From CAVQCX01 sp963775335 (lineage in GTDB: Bacteria > Pseudomonadota > Gammaproteobacteria > Chromatiales > Chromatiaceae), in assembly GCA_963775335.1 (NCBI GenBank), contig CAVZIJ010000003.1, forward strand, positions 1,984,001 to 2,048,000: 64,000 bases of DNA. Direction: 5' to 3'. Under the pieces are notes generated by a model that was given only the letters and a program-made list of their open reading frames with translations, was not told where the DNA came from and did no database searches. A program made the translations under genes and the position numbers. Of this stretch, positions 61,881 to 64,000 are shown piece after piece. Every line of letters begins with the position of its first letter. The stretch's first letter is position 1.

Positions 61881-63059
61881 ATGAAAAGCTATCAATATCT
61901 GATCGTGGGAGGGGGGATGACCGCGGATGCGGCCGTTCGGGGCATCCGCGAGCGTGACGAGCGCGGCACGATCGCCGTCCTGAGCGCCGAGAAACACCCG
62001 CCGTACGACCGACCGCCCTTGTCGAAGAAGCTATGGGCAGGCAAACCGATCGACTCCATCTGGCGCCGGACCGAGGAGGCGGGAGTCGAGCTGTTTCTTC
62101 AGACACGAGTGACCACCGGCGATCGCATGGCCAGAACCGTGACAGATGACCAGGGCAGCATCTACGGTTACGACAAGTTGCTGCTGGCGACGGGAGGCTC
62201 CCCGCGGCGCCTGCCGGGGGCCCCGGAGGGCGTCATCTATTTCCGCACCCTCGACGACTACCAGCGCCTGCGCGGGCTGACCGAGCGAAAATCAGACTTC
62301 ATCGTCATCGGCGGCGGATTCATCGGCTCGGAGATCGGCGCCGCCCTGGCCGGCGCCGGCTGCCAGGTCTCCATGGTGTTCCCCGATCCCGGGATCGGTG
62401 CCCGCCTCTTCCCGGCCGGGCTCCGCGAATTTCTCAACGGCTATTTTCTCGACAAAGGTGTGGACGTGCTGGCGGGCGAGAAGATCCGCAGTCTCGTAGC
62501 CGAGAGCGAACGCTTCACCCTGAAGACCGAAAGCGGAAAGACCCTGTCCGCCGACGCGGTCGTCGCCGGTATCGGCATCGAGCCCGAGGTCGCGCTCGCG
62601 AAGTCGCTCGGACTCGAGATCGACAACGGCATCCTCGTCGACGAGCAGCTGCACGCGGCGGTGCCGGACGTTTTTGCCGCCGGGGATGTCGCCAATGTGT
62701 ACAGCCCGGCGCTCGACATGCGCCGGCGCGTGGAGCACGAGGACAACGCCAACACCATGGGCGCCATGGCCGGTCGCAACATGGCCGGGGCATCGGAGGC
62801 GTATACGCACCTGCCCTATTTCTATTCGGACTTGTTCGACCTGGGGTATGAGGCGGTCGGGGACTTCGGCCCCAGCGCAGAGATCGTCGAGGACTGGAAA
62901 GACCCCTTCCGGGAGGGCGTGCTGTACTACCTCGAGGGCGGGCGCGTCCGCGGTGTCCTGCTCTGGAACACCTGGGGCCAGGTCGACGCGGCACGCCGGC
63001 TGATCGCCACGACAAACCGCTACAGCGCCGCCTCGTTGATCGGCCTGATCCGCGGATAG
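61881..63059 (+). CDS. FAD/NAD(P)-dependent oxidoreductase (AIF/ferredoxin reductase-like)
   Basis: 392 aa. FAD motif YLIVGGGMTADAAVRGI, NAD motif FIVIGGGFIGSEIGAAL, and the second FAD segment DVFAAGDVAN. The C-terminal domain (about 320-392, PYFYSDLFDLGYEAVG) resembles the dimerisation-type domain of apoptosis-inducing-factor-like and rubredoxin/ferredoxin reductases. Electron partner unknown. An ATG 18 bases upstream is also possible. Confidence 0.88.
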   Translation: MKSYQYLIVGGGMTADAAVRGIRERDERGTIAVLSAEKHPPYDRPPLSKKLWAGKPIDSIWRRTEEAGVELFLQTRVTTGDRMARTVTDDQGSIYGYDKLLLATGGSPRRLPGAPEGVIYFRTLDDYQRLRGLTERKSDFIVIGGGFIGSEIGAALAGAGCQVSMVFPDPGIGARLFPAGLREFLNGYFLDKGVDVLAGEKIRSLVAESERFTLKTESGKTLSADAVVAGIGIEPEVALAKSLGLEIDNGILVDEQLHAAVPDVFAAGDVANVYSPALDMRRRVEHEDNANTMGAMAGRNMAGASEAYTHLPYFYSDLFDLGYEAVGDFGPSAEIVEDWKDPFREGVLYYLEGGRVRGVLLWNTWGQVDAARRLIATTNRYSAASLIGLIRG

Positions 63060-63210
63060 GCCAGGCGCCGTCTCGTCATCCCCGGCCAGCCGCGTCGCCG
63101 TCCAAACTGCGTGCCTGAGAGAAGCGTAGCGCCCGGCGCGGTACGGAGTGTACCGGCAATCCCTGCCCCACCGGAGGCGCGCTGCGGACGCAACCGTCCG
63201 GGGACCGGGC

Positions 63211-64000
63211 TCAGTCCCCGCCCTCCTCCGCCGCCTGGTCCGGTCGAGCGCCTCGGGTCCGAGCCGATCCCAGACGCGCGCCGCCGATAACGAGCGCTGC
63301 CACAGCCACCCAGACGACACGCGCCTGGTAGCGGTCATTGGGATTCGACAGGGCGCCGCAGATGAACGCATTGCCCAGCAAGGCAAGCGCGAGCGTCAGC
63401 TGCAAACCGAAGCCGATGGCATCACGCCGCCGCCAAGCCAGCCACAGGAGCGGCAGCACCAGGACTTCCGCAACCGCGCCGACCGGCACATGCAGGTCGT
63501 TGATCGGATCGAAATCGATCGAGTGCAGCTCCTTGGAGCCTTCATAGCGCTTGAAGTCCCGAGGGTAATCCCGCTGCAACGCCTCCGAGATTATCGGATC
63601 GATGTCCGGCTCGACGCCGTCACCGGTCCTGAACATGGCGAGCTGCTGGCCCGTCAGCCGCACGACAGCCTCGACGTGCAGGAGTGGATAGCGCTTGATC
63701 GACTTCCACAGGATGTCGGAGGCAGGGCCCTCAAGCGCCTCCCAGCCCCCCAGTTGGTCCGCAATGGAATCCTCGTCCCACAAGAAAGCGTTGGCGTTCA
63801 TGGGAAAGCGATCGCGGTACGCACACAACGTGTAGGCTTCCCCGCGAGGGCAGGCGTCGTCGAGAAACCGCCTCGCGATACCGTCCTGCACCAATCGGGC
63901 CAACATCAACACGGAGCTGGGCTGGGTGATGAAAGGCCGCCCCAGTGCTACCCAATGGACCGTCACCACCGTGCCCATTGCCAACAGGGTGGCGATCGCG
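63211..64000 (-). CDS. Membrane protein, C-terminal part (cut by window end)
   Basis: The frame stays open to the window edge, so the N-terminus is missing. A helix spans the edge (AIATLLAMGTVVTVHWV). A soluble loop of about 130 residues follows, with DACPRGEAYTLCAYRDRFPMN (possible disulfide), then three helices near the C-terminus (PVGAVAEVLVLPLLWLAW, GLQLTLALALLGNAFICGA, ARVVWVAVAALVIGG) and an NPNDRYQAR motif just before the last. Layout suggests a polytopic glycosyltransferase-like or unknown envelope protein. No family assigned. Confidence 0.6.
   Translation of the reverse strand, partial: AIATLLAMGTVVTVHWVALGRPFITQPSSVLMLARLVQDGIARRFLDDACPRGEAYTLCAYRDRFPMNANAFLWDEDSIADQLGGWEALEGPASDILWKSIKRYPLLHVEAVVRLTGQQLAMFRTGDGVEPDIDPIISEALQRDYPRDFKRYEGSKELHSIDFDPINDLHVPVGAVAEVLVLPLLWLAWRRRDAIGFGLQLTLALALLGNAFICGALSNPNDRYQARVVWVAVAALVIGGARLGSARTRGARPDQAAEEGGD

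Noticed and set aside
1..64000. tRNA or rRNA genes
   Set aside because: I saw no convincing T-loop plus acceptor pairing or rRNA segment; a tRNAscan-SE run would settle it.

Overview
The window looks like chromosomal DNA from a GC-rich, sulfur-oxidising gammaproteobacterium. The evidence is a sulfide:quinone oxidoreductase, class Ia ribonucleotide reductase behind NrdR and DnaA sites, HemG and MtgA, many ion transporters, and a consensus sigma54 promoter. The order Chromatiales is my guess. Most of the window is GC-rich backbone with tight operons joined by ATGA or GTGA overlaps. One block, about 16.4-25.0 kb, is clearly more AT-rich and built differently.

Layout. 0-3.4 kb (minus): SCP2-like protein, RND adaptor and the start of an RND pump. 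3.8-6.9 kb (plus): membrane dynamin-like GTPase, ROK sugar kinase, YdcF-like protein. 7.0-9.4 kb: Nudix/NrtR-like protein overlapping nadA, then a convergent CBS-pair protein. 9.57-9.68 kb (minus): an unannotated small RNA gene with a perfect sigma54 promoter, a 5' hairpin, an anti-Shine-Dalgarno segment and an intrinsic terminator. 10.8-15.6 kb: nrdA and nrdB, followed by a six-copy palindromic repeat array.

16.4-25 kb is an integron-like cassette block with no integrase gene in the window. It holds an attI-like repeat cluster, one well-formed attC, one degenerate attC, and two group II intron 3' ends lying exactly inside attC-type core sites, the signature of group IIC-attC introns. The cargo is a three-TM protein, an orphan protein, a P-loop ATPase fused to a PD-(D/E)XK nuclease (likely phage defence) and several small metal-site proteins. 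An IS4-type element with an 8-bp target duplication sits on the stop codon of the ATPase-nuclease gene.

25-35 kb: TlpA-like thioredoxin, hemJ, sqr, a MEKHLA protein, a DRE-TIM aldolase, N-formylglutamate amidohydrolase, a transglutaminase and an AhpD-like protein. 35.8-40.2 kb: MoxR-DUF58-TgpA operon. 40-46 kb: response-regulator adenylyl cyclase, Kup, CLC chloride protein and a MITE. 46-49 kb: two tandem secreted RcnB-like paralogues, each carrying a different tandem repeat. 49-64 kb: TAXI binding protein, DUF1269 and MscS-like proteins, DUF5062, DUF2569, CorA-like, mtgA, hemG, trkH/trkA, dimeric dUTPase, an FAD oxidoreductase and a membrane protein cut by the window end.

How parts work together: Kup, Trk, CLC, CorA-like and MscS-like proteins suggest heavy investment in ion and osmotic balance. 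HemJ and HemG are two unrelated enzymes for the same haem step. NrdAB with a dUTPase supplies DNA precursors, and the Nudix protein plausibly senses NAD status for nadA.
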